Assembly: GCA_007128275.1 (NCBI GenBank)
Contig: SKXR01000241.1
Span: 1 to 26,492, forward strand
From: Kiritimatiellia bacterium
GTDB lineage: Bacteria > Verrucomicrobiota > Kiritimatiellia > SLAD01
Length of the DNA: 26,492 nucleotides
Direction: 5' to 3'
The notes beneath the pieces are model-generated. The model worked only from the letters and a program-made list of their open reading frames with translations, made no database searches and was not told where the DNA came from. A program made the translations under genes and the position numbers. Shown piece after piece: positions 14,605-21,826 of the stretch. How positions within the stretch are numbered: position 1 is the stretch's first letter; each line of letters starts with the position of its first letter.

Positions 14605-15231
14605 ATGGGTAGATATACGGGACCATCCTGCAAGCTTTGTCGTCGCGAAGGCATGAAGCTGTTTTTGAAAGGCGATCGCTGCTACATGGCCAAATGTGCC
14701 ATCGAAGTCGGACGCCCATCACCCGGCATGCATGGGCATCGTCGCAGCAAGACGTCGGATTATGGTTTGCAGCTGCGTGAGAAGCAGCGTTTGCGCCGGA
14801 TGTATGGATTGCAGGAAGGGCAGTTCCGTCTGTTTTTTGATCGCGCCGCCCAGAAGAAAGGGCGCACCGGTGAGACGCTGTTGCAGATGCTCGAGATGCG
14901 TCTGGACAATCTGGTCTATCGGTTCGGTTTTGCGTCTTCACGCAAGTCCGCGCGCCAATTTGTCAATCACGGGCATGTGCTCGTCAACGGTCGGAAGAGC
15001 ACCATCCCCTCCCGCATTTTGAAGGCGGGCGATGTGGTGCAGGTCATTGACCGCCCGGCGAGCCGCGAATATGTGAAGCCCTTCATGGATGCGGCCGAAA
15101 GCCGCGGCCTGGCCCCTTGGGTGACGTTGGATAAGACGGCGGCGCGCGGGGAGATCCTCCATGTGCCGAGCCGCGAGGAAATCCAGCCGCTCGTGAACGA
15201 ACAGCTTATTGTGGAATTGTATTCCAAGTAA
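14605..15231 (+). CDS. rpsD: 30S ribosomal protein S4
   Basis: S4 nucleates 30S assembly and in E. coli represses the alpha operon. The 208-aa product begins MGRYTGPSCKLCRREGMKLF and keeps four cysteines, C9-x2-C12, C26 and C31, so it is the zinc-binding form. The S4 RNA-binding domain is clear: EMRLDNLVYRFGFASSRKSA, RQFVNHGHVLVNGRKSTIPS and RILKAGDVVQVIDR. The upstream gap consists of heptamer repeats with no good ribosome-binding site, so translation may depend on coupling to rpsK. It is followed by a 57-nt gap with a hairpin before rpoA. Confidence 0.96.
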   Translation: MGRYTGPSCKLCRREGMKLFLKGDRCYMAKCAIEVGRPSPGMHGHRRSKTSDYGLQLREKQRLRRMYGLQEGQFRLFFDRAAQKKGRTGETLLQMLEMRLDNLVYRFGFASSRKSARQFVNHGHVLVNGRKSTIPSRILKAGDVVQVIDRPASREYVKPFMDAAESRGLAPWVTLDKTAARGEILHVPSREEIQPLVNEQLIVELYSK

Positions 15232-15253
15232 GAGATAACAACCATCACCATAC

Positions 15254-15274
15254 GAACCGGTTAATGCCCGGTTC
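15254..15274 (+). promoter_or_regulatory. Perfect 7-bp stem-loop before rpoA
   Basis: gaaccgg (15254-15260) and ccggttc (15268-15274) form a perfect stem with a 7-nt loop. It ends just before the purine-rich gggagagaag that serves as the rpoA ribosome-binding region. No T-run follows, so it is not an intrinsic terminator. It might tune rpoA expression or mark an RNA processing site. Confidence 0.5.
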
Positions 15275-15288
15275 TGGGAGAGAAGATT

Positions 15289-16287
15289 ATGCCAATACGA
15301 CTGGGTCGATTCGAAATGCCCAAGCGCGTCACCAAGGACGAAACAGAGTCCTCGGCGACCTACGGATTGTTTGTAGCGGAACCGTTCGAGGCGGGCTACG
15401 GGCGCACCATTGGAAACTCCATCCGTCGCGTCCTGCTTTCATCGCTCGAAGGTGCGGCCATTTCATCCGTCAAGATCGAAGGCGCATTGCACGAATTTTG
15501 CACGTTGCCGGGCGTCGTTGAAGATGTCACGGATATCGTCATCAATCTCAAGGGCGTACTCATCAAGATGTACTCCCGCGAATCGCGCAAACTATCCATC
15601 AAGGTCAAAGGACCCGGTGAAGTCACGGCCGGTGATATTGAAACGGATGGCACGGTTGAAATCCTTAATCCGGACCACCATATCGCCACCCTGGACCAGG
15701 ACGGAAAGCTAGAGGCCAGCTTCGATGTGCGGATCGGTCGCGGCTATTGTCCGGCCGAGGGCAACAAGAAAGAGAATCAGGAGATCGGCGTCATTCCGAT
15801 TGATTCGCTGTTCTCGCCCGTTCGTCGCGTCAAATACAGCGTGGAAAACACGCGTGTAGGCCGCCGCACCGACTACGATAAACTCCTGCTCGAAATCTGG
15901 ACGGACGGTCGGTTGACGCCGGACGACGCCTTGACCATGTCCGCGGCGATTTTGCGCCACCATCTGGATGTCTTCGTCAATTACGACAAGGATCTGGTGG
16001 AGTTCGAAGAGAGCGAGAAGCAGATCGATGAAGAGCGCGAGGAATTGCGTCGCAAGCTCGCCATGAGCGTGAACGAAATCGAACTGAGCGTGCGCGCCGC
16101 CAACTGTCTGAACAACGCCAATATCGTCACCGTAGGCGAGCTGGCGCAGAAGACCGAGGCGGAGATGCTGAAATATCGCAACTTCGGCAAGAAATCGTTG
16201 AACGAAATCAAGGCGAAGCTCATGGAAATGGGACTGGCGCTCGGGATGCAGTTTGACGAAGAATTGCTTCGTCCGCCGAAGAGCTGA
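15289..16287 (+). CDS. rpoA: DNA-directed RNA polymerase alpha subunit
   Basis: The alpha subunit dimerises to start RNA polymerase assembly, and its C-terminal domain binds UP elements and activators. The 332-aa product has the N-terminal domain with YGRTIGNSIRRVLLSSLEGA, the GALHEFCTLPGVVEDVTDI region and RRTDYDKLLLEIWTDGRL, a charged linker at about 238-255, and the C-terminal domain IELSVRAANCLNNANIVTVG with RNFGKKSLNEIKAKLMEMGL. The DNA-contacting residues matching E. coli R265 and N268 are present (R269, N272). A Met at codon 10 is a possible alternative start; GGGAGAGAAG lies before ATG 15289. Confidence 0.97.
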   Translation: MPIRLGRFEMPKRVTKDETESSATYGLFVAEPFEAGYGRTIGNSIRRVLLSSLEGAAISSVKIEGALHEFCTLPGVVEDVTDIVINLKGVLIKMYSRESRKLSIKVKGPGEVTAGDIETDGTVEILNPDHHIATLDQDGKLEASFDVRIGRGYCPAEGNKKENQEIGVIPIDSLFSPVRRVKYSVENTRVGRRTDYDKLLLEIWTDGRLTPDDALTMSAAILRHHLDVFVNYDKDLVEFEESEKQIDEEREELRRKLAMSVNEIELSVRAANCLNNANIVTVGELAQKTEAEMLKYRNFGKKSLNEIKAKLMEMGLALGMQFDEELLRPPKS

Positions 16288-16319
16288 GACAATCACCTTT
16301 AAGCAGATAGAGTGGGACC

Positions 16320-16802
16320 ATGCGTCATCGGAAAAAAACGATCAATAAACTGGGCCGGACGACCGCACAGCGTGAAGCGCTGCTGGCGCATCTGGTCTGT
16401 AACCTAATCATCGTCGGTCGGATCAAGACCACGCTGGCCAAGGCCAAGGCGGCCCGGCAGATGGCGGAAAAGATGGTGACGCTCGGCAAGAAGAACACGT
16501 TGGCCTCGCGTCGCCTGGCCATTTCACGTTTGCGCCGCAAGGACGTGGTGAAAGACCTGTTCGACAACGTGGCGCCGACCTTCACGGATCGTGCGGGCGG
16601 GTATACGCGCATCATGAAGCTGGGTCAGCGGGTCAGCGACAGCTCCGAAATGGCCCTCTTGGAATGGGTCAACCACGTGCCGAAAGCGCCCAAGGTCAAG
16701 AAGGACGCCAAGGCGGAAGAGCCCGTCGCTCCGGCAGCACCCGCGGAGAAAAAGCCGCGCGCCAAGAAGAAGAAGGCGGAAGAGCCGGCTGAAAAGGCCT
16801 GA
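16320..16802 (+). CDS. rplQ: 50S ribosomal protein L17 with Lys/Ala-rich tail
   Basis: L17 sits at the solvent side of the 50S subunit near the tunnel exit. The 160-aa product has the canonical start MRHRKKTINKLGRTTAQREA, ALLAHLVCNLIIVGRIKTTL and KAKAARQMAEKMVTLGKK, then FDNVAPTFTDRAGGYTRIMK and RVSDSSEMALLEWV. The usual domain ends near residue 120; a tail of about 40 residues rich in Lys, Ala, Pro and Glu follows. It is the last gene of the operon, and a strong terminator begins 24 nt after its stop. Confidence 0.96.
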   Translation: MRHRKKTINKLGRTTAQREALLAHLVCNLIIVGRIKTTLAKAKAARQMAEKMVTLGKKNTLASRRLAISRLRRKDVVKDLFDNVAPTFTDRAGGYTRIMKLGQRVSDSSEMALLEWVNHVPKAPKVKKDAKAEEPVAPAAPAEKKPRAKKKKAEEPAEKA

Positions 16803-16825
16803 TCCTCTCCAACAACACGTAATCG

Positions 16826-16860
16826 AAAAGCCGTTGCGCATCCGCGCAACGGCTTTTTGT
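16826..16860 (+). terminator. Rho-independent terminator of the ribosomal operon
   Basis: A perfect 14-bp stem (16826-16839 with 16844-16857, GC-rich core gccgttgcgc/gcgcaacggc) with an atcc tetraloop is followed at once by a T-run. It stands just after rplQ and is the only clear intrinsic terminator in the window. Confidence 0.95.
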
Positions 16861-16897
16861 CTGAATGGAAGCACGCTAAGACGTGATGAAAACTCTT

Positions 16898-16999
16898 AAC
16901 CCTCCCCCCGCTTCGCGGACCTCTCCACAGGAGGAGAGATCCCTTCATATCCCCTCCTCGGAGGGGTGGCCCCGCGCCTTGGCGGGGCCGGGGTGGGTT
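16898..16999. repeat. REP-like pair of inverted palindromic modules
   Basis: Two related modules face each other. Module B (16951-16999, plus strand) has a cccctcc/ggagggg hairpin, then a ggccccgc/gcggggcc hairpin, then ggggtgggtt. Module A (16898-16938) shows the same layout on the minus strand: a ctctcc/ggagag hairpin, a ccgc/gcgg hairpin, then ggagggtt. They are separated by 12 nt. The layout resembles REP/BIME intergenic elements. No coding sequence or transposase is attached. Confidence 0.6.
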
Positions 17000-17043
17000 G
17001 GATGATGGGCCAGAAAGAATCAGGCATTGGTATGAGTTTGCCT

Positions 17044-17058
17044 TTCCAATCGTTGGAA
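17044..17058. promoter_or_regulatory. Palindrome ttccaa-tcg-ttggaa
   Basis: A perfect 6-bp inverted repeat with a 3-nt centre lies 90 nt upstream of the Rossmann-protein gene. The symmetry suits a dimeric regulator site, but one copy alone proves nothing. Confidence 0.3.
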
Positions 17059-17096
17059 TCGCTCCGAAACGGCCTTTGCGTTCTTCTGTTCAGCGC

Positions 17097-17133
17097 TTGA
17101 CGAGCCCGTTGTTTGTGGAAGTATTTGTACAAA
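17097..17133 (+). promoter_or_regulatory. Possible promoter and palindrome upstream of the Rossmann-protein gene
   Basis: TTGACG (17097-17102) could be a -35 box. Downstream lies gtattt (17121-17126, spacer 18) running into the perfect palindrome tttgtacaaa (17124-17133). A very similar arrangement precedes the psiE-like gene at 21737-21774. The -10 match is poor, so activity is uncertain. Confidence 0.3.
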
Positions 17134-17147
17134 GGAAGGAGCGGGTT

Positions 17148-17795
17148 ATGGATATGGTTATTGCTGGAGCGCATGGAAAGATTGCGATGTTGTTGCATCC
17201 GCTGCTGCTGGAGCGCGGACATCGCGTGCGCGGTCTCATTCGCAATCCGGATCACGCGTCGGATCTCGAGGCGCTGGGCGTGAAACCCGTGTTCTGCGAT
17301 CTCGAGGCGGAAGACGATCTTTCCACGCACGTTGGCAAGGCGGACGTTGTGGTGTTTGCTGCAGGCGCCGGACCGGGCAGTGGTACGGAGCGAAAATGGT
17401 CCATGGACCGGGATGGGGCGATCAAACTCATCCAGGCGGCTCATGCGAATGGCATTGATCGGTATGTGATGATCAGCGCCATGGATCTTCGTACGCCGCG
17501 CGGGAGTGAAGTCTTTCAGGCTTACCTGCAGGCCAAGTTGGAAGCGGACGAGGCGTTGGAACGGAGCGGGTTGGCCTACACCATCGTACGTCCGGGCCGT
17601 TTGACGGATGATCCCGGTACCGGTCACGTGGCGATGGCGCCCGCGTTGCCCAAAGGCCAAATTCCGCGCGCCGACGTCGCCGCCGTACTGGCGGAAGTGT
17701 TGGAATCGCCGTCCACAAGCGGTCTGCAATTTGACGTGACGGAGGGACCCGAACCCATTGGCTCCGCGTTGGTGGGCTTGGAGCGGTTCAAGTAA
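17148..17795 (+). CDS. NAD(P)-binding Rossmann-fold protein (atypical SDR / NmrA-like)
   Basis: The 215-aa product belongs to the atypical short-chain dehydrogenase group that includes YwnB and HSCARG-like proteins; the substrate is unknown. The N-terminus is a Rossmann beta-alpha-beta unit with a GAHGKIA dinucleotide motif, followed by RGLIRNPDHASDLEALGVKP, a VVVFAAGAGPGSG strand-loop, the DRYVMISAMDLRTP strand and YTIVRPGRLTDDPGTG. There is no classical YxxxK pair in the usual place, although YLQAK is present near residue 127, where the catalytic pair would be expected. ATG 17148 has an ideal AAGGAG 6 nt upstream. It is a single gene after the operon terminator, convergent with the ATPase. 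Confidence 0.85.
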   Translation: MDMVIAGAHGKIAMLLHPLLLERGHRVRGLIRNPDHASDLEALGVKPVFCDLEAEDDLSTHVGKADVVVFAAGAGPGSGTERKWSMDRDGAIKLIQAAHANGIDRYVMISAMDLRTPRGSEVFQAYLQAKLEADEALERSGLAYTIVRPGRLTDDPGTGHVAMAPALPKGQIPRADVAAVLAEVLESPSTSGLQFDVTEGPEPIGSALVGLERFK

Positions 17796-17898
17796 TTCTG
17801 TACCCGCGCGGCGAACGGCGTGGATGCGTCACCCTGTGGTTAACCTGTCCAGCGTCTTGCGACGGCGGCTACGGATCTTTTGGAATACGCTAACGCGC

Positions 17899-20610
17899 TC
17901 ACGAGTCTGCCGGTTCCGATTGAACGGTGTAGAGATGGCGGGTGAGGTGCTTTTCGAGTTCCGCCGCCAGGAAGACCAGCACGCCGCCGCCTGCAAGCCA
18001 CAGCCAGGTGCGGGCCGGGATGGGGGCCGTTCCGAATAACGTGTTCATGAAAGGCAGATAGGTGAAGGCCATCTGGAGCAATAGCAGGACGCCCACCAGC
18101 ATGAAGGAAACCCGATTGTCGAAGAACGTCCGGCCCATGCTGGTTTCGTACAACTTTCTGCACGTGAATAGATAGAAGACGTGCGCAAGGATCAGCATGT
18201 TGACCGCGATCGTGCGCGCTTGGGCCAGGGCCTCTCCATCCATGCCTTTCTCGTAGTTCAACAGGAAGGCCGACAGCGTGAATCCTCCACTTAACAAGGA
18301 GATGAAGAGGATCCGCATGAAGAACGATTTGGCGAGGATCGGCGCATCGGCCTTGCGGGGTGGACGCTTCATCACCAACTGCTCCATGGGCTCCACCGTC
18401 AGCGCCAACGCCAGCGTCACGGCGGAAACCATGTTCACCCATAGTATCTGCGCGGGGCTGATCGGGAGCGTAACACCAAACAGGACCGCGACCATGATGA
18501 CCGACGCTTCCGCCCCGTTGGCGGGAAGCAGAAACAGGATGGTCTTCTTGATGTTGTCATAGATGGTGCGGCCTTCTTCAACCGCATGGACAATGGACGC
18601 GAAGTTGTCATCGGCCAATACCATCTCGGCGGCCTCTTTCGTGACCTCCGTGCCCTTGATGCCCATGGCAATACCGATATCGGCGTTCTTCAGCGCGGGA
18701 GCGTCGTTGACGCCGTCGCCGGTCATCGCACAGAGGAGCCCGTTGTCCTGGAGCGCTTTGACGAGTCGCAGCTTGTGCTCGGGATTGGTGCGCGCAAAGA
18801 CGTTATGCGTCTTGACGGTTTCCCGGACTTCTTGGTCACTCATTTCTTCCAGCTGCGTGCCGGTTACCGGTTCTTCATCGACCTTGATGCCAAGCTGTCC
18901 GGCAACCGCTTGTGCGGTGGCGGCATGGTCTCCGGTGATCATGATGACGCGGATACCGGCGTCCTCGCACTCCTTGATGGCCTCCAGCACTTCTTCACGC
19001 GGTGGATCCAGAATGCCGGCAATGCCGATGAAGGTGAGCGAATCCTTCAAGTCCTCATGTTCAATAGCGTCGGGATTTCCCGGTACCCGCCGAAAGGCGC
19101 AGGCGATGACCCGTTCCCCGCGAGCGGCGACGTCTTCCATTCGCTCCGTCCAGAAATCGCGATCCAGCTCCGATTCGCCGCCCTCTTTCAATACGTGGTC
19201 GCACCGGTCCAGAATGCGTTCCGGCGCGCCGACAACGAATACGATCCGTTCCTCGTCCAGAGGGTGTAACGTGGCTTTGTACTTGTGCTCGGATTCAAAC
19301 GGGACCGAGTCGATCCGGTCCGGATCGAAGTCCGCCAATCCGGCTTTGTGCGCCAACGTCATCAAGGCGCCTTCGGTTGGGGTGCCGTCGATGGTCCATG
19401 TGCCGTCGTTGTTTTCCTGGAGGGTCGCGTCGTTGCAGGCACGGGCCGATTGCAGGAATCGCAAGAGCACCGGGTCGTCGTCGGGGTTGATCTCCTGGTC
19501 GTCGCGGCGGATAGGTCCCTCGGGGCGATACCCCGATCCTTCCACGTCATAGAAGGCCTCTGCGGTGACGATCGAGCGGACGGTCATCTCGTTGCGGGTC
19601 AACGTCCCGGTCTTGTCGGAGCAAATGACGCTGACGGAACCGAGTGTTTCGACGGACGGAAGTCGGCGAACGATTGCGTGGCGCGCAGCCATCCGTTGTA
19701 CCCCTAGCGCGAGGGTGATGGTCAGGATGGCGGGCAGCCCTTCCGGGATGGAGGCCACGACGATACTGATCGCCGCCAGAAACATTTCGTCCAAGTCAAA
19801 TTGTTGGACATAATAGCCGTACACGAAAAAGGCGCCCGCAACGGCCACAATGGCAACGGACAAGATCTTTGCAAAGCGATCGATCTTGATGAGCAAAGGC
19901 GTCTTTCGTTCCTGCACCTCACTGATCATGCGATTGATTTTGCCGAGCTCGGTATGTGCGCCGGTGGCCACCACGATGCCGGTGGCTGTGCCGTAGGTGA
20001 TGGTGGTGCCGGAAAAGGCCATATTGGTCCGGTCCCCGAGGGCGGACTCTTCCTCAACCGGATCGGTTGTTTTTTCGACTTCTTCGGATTCGCCGGTCAG
20101 GGCGGACTCTTCGGCCCGCAGGTTTTTCACGGACAGCAGGCGCATGTCCGCCGGGATCTTGTCTCCGGATTTGAGCTGAACCAGGTCGCCCGGGACGAGG
20201 TATTCGGCGTTGATGGTTTCCCGCTTCCCGTTTCGGATGACCGTTGCATCGAGCGAGAGCATCTTGCGAATGCCTTCCAAGGCCCGCTCGGCGCGGCCTT
20301 CCTGGATGAAGCTGACCGTGACGTTGATAAGGACGACGGCGACGATGACGCCCGACTCGATCCATTCGCCGAGAAACGCCGCGACCACCGAGGCCACCAG
20401 CAGGAGATAGATCAGGACATTATGAAACTGAAACAGGAAGCGAAGGAGTGGACCGCGCTTCTTTTGCTCGGGCAGTTTATTCGGGCCGTAACGGTCCAAA
20501 CGTTCTTTCGCCGCTGCTGCGGAAAGGCCCTGTTCGGCGTGCGAATCGAACTCCGTGACAAGGTCCTCGGTCGTCAGGGTGTGCCACGCTTTTGGCGATT
20601 GCTTGGTCAT
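17899..20610 (-). CDS. P-type IIA cation-transporting ATPase (Ca2+-ATPase/CtpF-like)
   Basis: A 903-aa inner-membrane ATP-driven cation pump. In order: N-terminal cation-ATPase domain, TM1-2 at about 57-105, TGES (172-175), TM4 with IPEGLP (288-293), phosphorylation site DKTGTLT (332-338), ITGDH near 558, hinge TGDGVNDAPAL (630-640), and a C-terminal bundle. In TM5 the Asn and Glu of the Ca2+ site are kept (N697, E700). In TM6 the SERCA motif N-x2-TD reads N726-x2-SA, so the key Asp is replaced by Ala, and the TM8 Glu is not evident. Ca2+ is therefore only one possible substrate; Na+, K+ or Mn2+ cannot be excluded. It lies 22 nt after the thioredoxin-like gene, probably in one transcript. Confidence 0.9.
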   Translation of the reverse strand: MTKQSPKAWHTLTTEDLVTEFDSHAEQGLSAAAAKERLDRYGPNKLPEQKKRGPLLRFLFQFHNVLIYLLLVASVVAAFLGEWIESGVIVAVVLINVTVSFIQEGRAERALEGIRKMLSLDATVIRNGKRETINAEYLVPGDLVQLKSGDKIPADMRLLSVKNLRAEESALTGESEEVEKTTDPVEEESALGDRTNMAFSGTTITYGTATGIVVATGAHTELGKINRMISEVQERKTPLLIKIDRFAKILSVAIVAVAGAFFVYGYYVQQFDLDEMFLAAISIVVASIPEGLPAILTITLALGVQRMAARHAIVRRLPSVETLGSVSVICSDKTGTLTRNEMTVRSIVTAEAFYDVEGSGYRPEGPIRRDDQEINPDDDPVLLRFLQSARACNDATLQENNDGTWTIDGTPTEGALMTLAHKAGLADFDPDRIDSVPFESEHKYKATLHPLDEERIVFVVGAPERILDRCDHVLKEGGESELDRDFWTERMEDVAARGERVIACAFRRVPGNPDAIEHEDLKDSLTFIGIAGILDPPREEVLEAIKECEDAGIRVIMITGDHAATAQAVAGQLGIKVDEEPVTGTQLEEMSDQEVRETVKTHNVFARTNPEHKLRLVKALQDNGLLCAMTGDGVNDAPALKNADIGIAMGIKGTEVTKEAAEMVLADDNFASIVHAVEEGRTIYDNIKKTILFLLPANGAEASVIMVAVLFGVTLPISPAQILWVNMVSAVTLALALTVEPMEQLVMKRPPRKADAPILAKSFFMRILFISLLSGGFTLSAFLLNYEKGMDGEALAQARTIAVNMLILAHVFYLFTCRKLYETSMGRTFFDNRVSFMLVGVLLLLQMAFTYLPFMNTLFGTAPIPARTWLWLAGGGVLVFLAAELEKHLTRHLYTVQSEPADS

Positions 20611-20632
20611 ATCGGTCGCGGAACGCCGGACA

Positions 20633-21214
20633 TCAGCGTTGCGCTTCCTGATAGCGCGCGCTGCTGTTTTCGCGGATCAATTCCTCGAGCGCCTCCGGCG
20701 ACTTCAATTCAGGCCGCCCCCCCGGCCAGTCGAAGACGTTGATGGAACGGCGGAGACCTCCGGCTTGAATGATAACGACCGTCGGCCCTTCCCAGAGACG
20801 GAACTGTTCTGCGATTTCCCGGGTTTCGCGGTCGGAAGGGAGGGTCAGTTGGACCTTGATGTAATCGCGCAGCATGCGCTGGATGTTTCCCGCCTTCATG
20901 CCGCGATTCTCCCACCAGTTGCACAGGCCGCGCGCGCCGGGCGGGGAGTTGTGCTTCACATACAGGAAGATGTCTGCGCCCGTGGCCTGCTGTAAAGCGA
21001 GCGCCTGCTCGTAGCCGCGCGCTCGATCAAGAAAGCGATTGGGAATCGAAGGGACATCCCCGTCGACGGCCTTTTCGTCAGCCGGTTGCTCGTAGATCTC
21101 GTGCGCAGCCGGCGGCGGCCATTGCGCGCGTTGCTGGGCGTCTGCGACCACCACACACGTCGCCATCACCAGGAGTATGGTGATGCAGGCATATAAGCGA
21201 TTGTAGCGTATCAT
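20633..21214 (-). CDS. Exported thioredoxin-fold protein of unknown function
   Basis: The 193-aa product begins with a Sec signal peptide (hydrophobic ITILLVMATCVVVADA, likely cleavage near ADA-QQ, residue 26), so it probably acts in the periplasm or on the surface. The rest resembles a thioredoxin-like fold: ATGADIFLYVKHNSPPGARG, then CNWWENRGM, IKVQLTLPSD and the cis-Pro-like GPTVVIIQAGG. The active-site position has a single Cys (C98) and no CxxC, so ordinary disulfide redox activity is doubtful. ATG 21214 has AAGGAG (complement of 21222-21227) 7 nt upstream. It sits between the dUTPase-like gene and the ATPase on the same strand. The family was not recognised precisely. Confidence 0.7.
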   Translation of the reverse strand: MIRYNRLYACITILLVMATCVVVADAQQRAQWPPPAAHEIYEQPADEKAVDGDVPSIPNRFLDRARGYEQALALQQATGADIFLYVKHNSPPGARGLCNWWENRGMKAGNIQRMLRDYIKVQLTLPSDRETREIAEQFRLWEGPTVVIIQAGGLRRSINVFDWPGGRPELKSPEALEELIRENSSARYQEAQR

Positions 21215-21236
21215 GACTGTTCTCCTTGTCTACCAA

Positions 21237-21253
21237 CCCTGAACCCTGAACCC
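21237..21253. repeat. Short heptanucleotide repeat upstream of the thioredoxin-like gene
   Basis: Two perfect copies of ccctgaa plus a third partial ccc lie in the 43-nt gap between two minus-strand genes, 23 nt upstream of the start at 21214. The unit resembles the tactgaa/cactgaa units before rpsD. Only 2.4 units are present, so by itself this is weak. Confidence 0.5.
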
Positions 21254-21257
21254 ATCT

Positions 21258-21644
21258 TCACACCGTCAGATTCTTGTTATCGTTCTCGTCCTTTTCTGCG
21301 TATCCGGAGTCCTGACGCTGGAAATTAACTTCATTCTTTTTCATATAGAGCGCGTAGACGTCGTCGGCGCTCAAGCCGAGCACTTGGGCGAGCGAAACGA
21401 CGAAATGAATCATGTCCACAACCTCGACCCGGGCGTTCTGTTTGTCAAACGTCTGGTACTTGGCCCACCATTTCCACGGCACGCTGTCCGTGAGCTCAGC
21501 GAGTTCCTGAGAGAGGGCTCGGCAGTAATTGAGCGTCCACGTCTGTTGCTCTTCCTCGGTCATCTCATCCGGACGGACTCCGATGCGCGCGTTGAGCTCT
21601 TTTTGCATGCGAAATATTTCGCGGAACATGTCTTGGTCGGGCAT
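21258..21644 (-). CDS. Dimeric-type dUTPase / MazG-like nucleotide pyrophosphatase
   Basis: The 128-aa product looks like the all-alpha NTP pyrophosphatase superfamily, closest to dimeric dUTPases, which hydrolyse dUTP to dUMP and keep uracil out of DNA. The metal-binding pattern is visible: E47-x2-E50 in SQELAEL, and E74-x2-D77 in VEVVDMIHF. The WKWWAKYQTFD linker and the C-terminal KKNEVNFQRQDSGY motif support this group. ATG 21644 is chosen over an upstream frame extension because GGGGGA lies 8 nt before it and the extra 25 residues look non-coding. It heads the minus-strand group and is divergent from the psiE-like gene. Substrate identity is inferred. Confidence 0.78.
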   Translation of the reverse strand: MPDQDMFREIFRMQKELNARIGVRPDEMTEEEQQTWTLNYCRALSQELAELTDSVPWKWWAKYQTFDKQNARVEVVDMIHFVVSLAQVLGLSADDVYALYMKKNEVNFQRQDSGYAEKDENDNKNLTV

Positions 21645-21826
21645 AGATGAAGTCCCCCGGTGGGTTGTCGGTATCCTGTTTGTGACTTGAAGCATAGCCA
21701 TTCCGGCGGTTTCCGTCAAACGGATCGCCGCCCGCGTTGACGTTTGTCGGGGGTTTCAGTAGTTTGTACACAAACGCCACAAGTTGTCCGACGCTCGGAA
21801 ACGGTATTCCGGGAGGGGAGGGAAGT
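21645..21826. other. Divergent intergenic region between dUTPase-like and psiE-like genes
   Basis: These 182 nt must hold promoters for both directions. On the plus strand, a TTGACG element with a downstream palindrome is described separately (21737-21774). No clear sigma70 promoter was found for the minus-strand genes. No gene is seen. Confidence 0.5.
21737..21774 (+). promoter_or_regulatory. Possible promoter and inverted repeat upstream of the psiE-like gene
   Basis: TTGACG (21737-21742) is followed after 17 nt by tagttt (21760-21765), which runs into the inverted repeat tttgt-ac-acaaa (21763-21774). The -35 is good (five of six), the -10 poor (three of six). The layout is shared with the region upstream of the Rossmann-protein gene. 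Confidence 0.35.

Noticed and set aside
19801..20742. Plus-strand open frames opposite the P-type ATPase, up to 329 codons
   Set aside because: The minus strand encodes an intact ATPase with all catalytic motifs; the plus-strand frames have no motifs or ribosome-binding sites.
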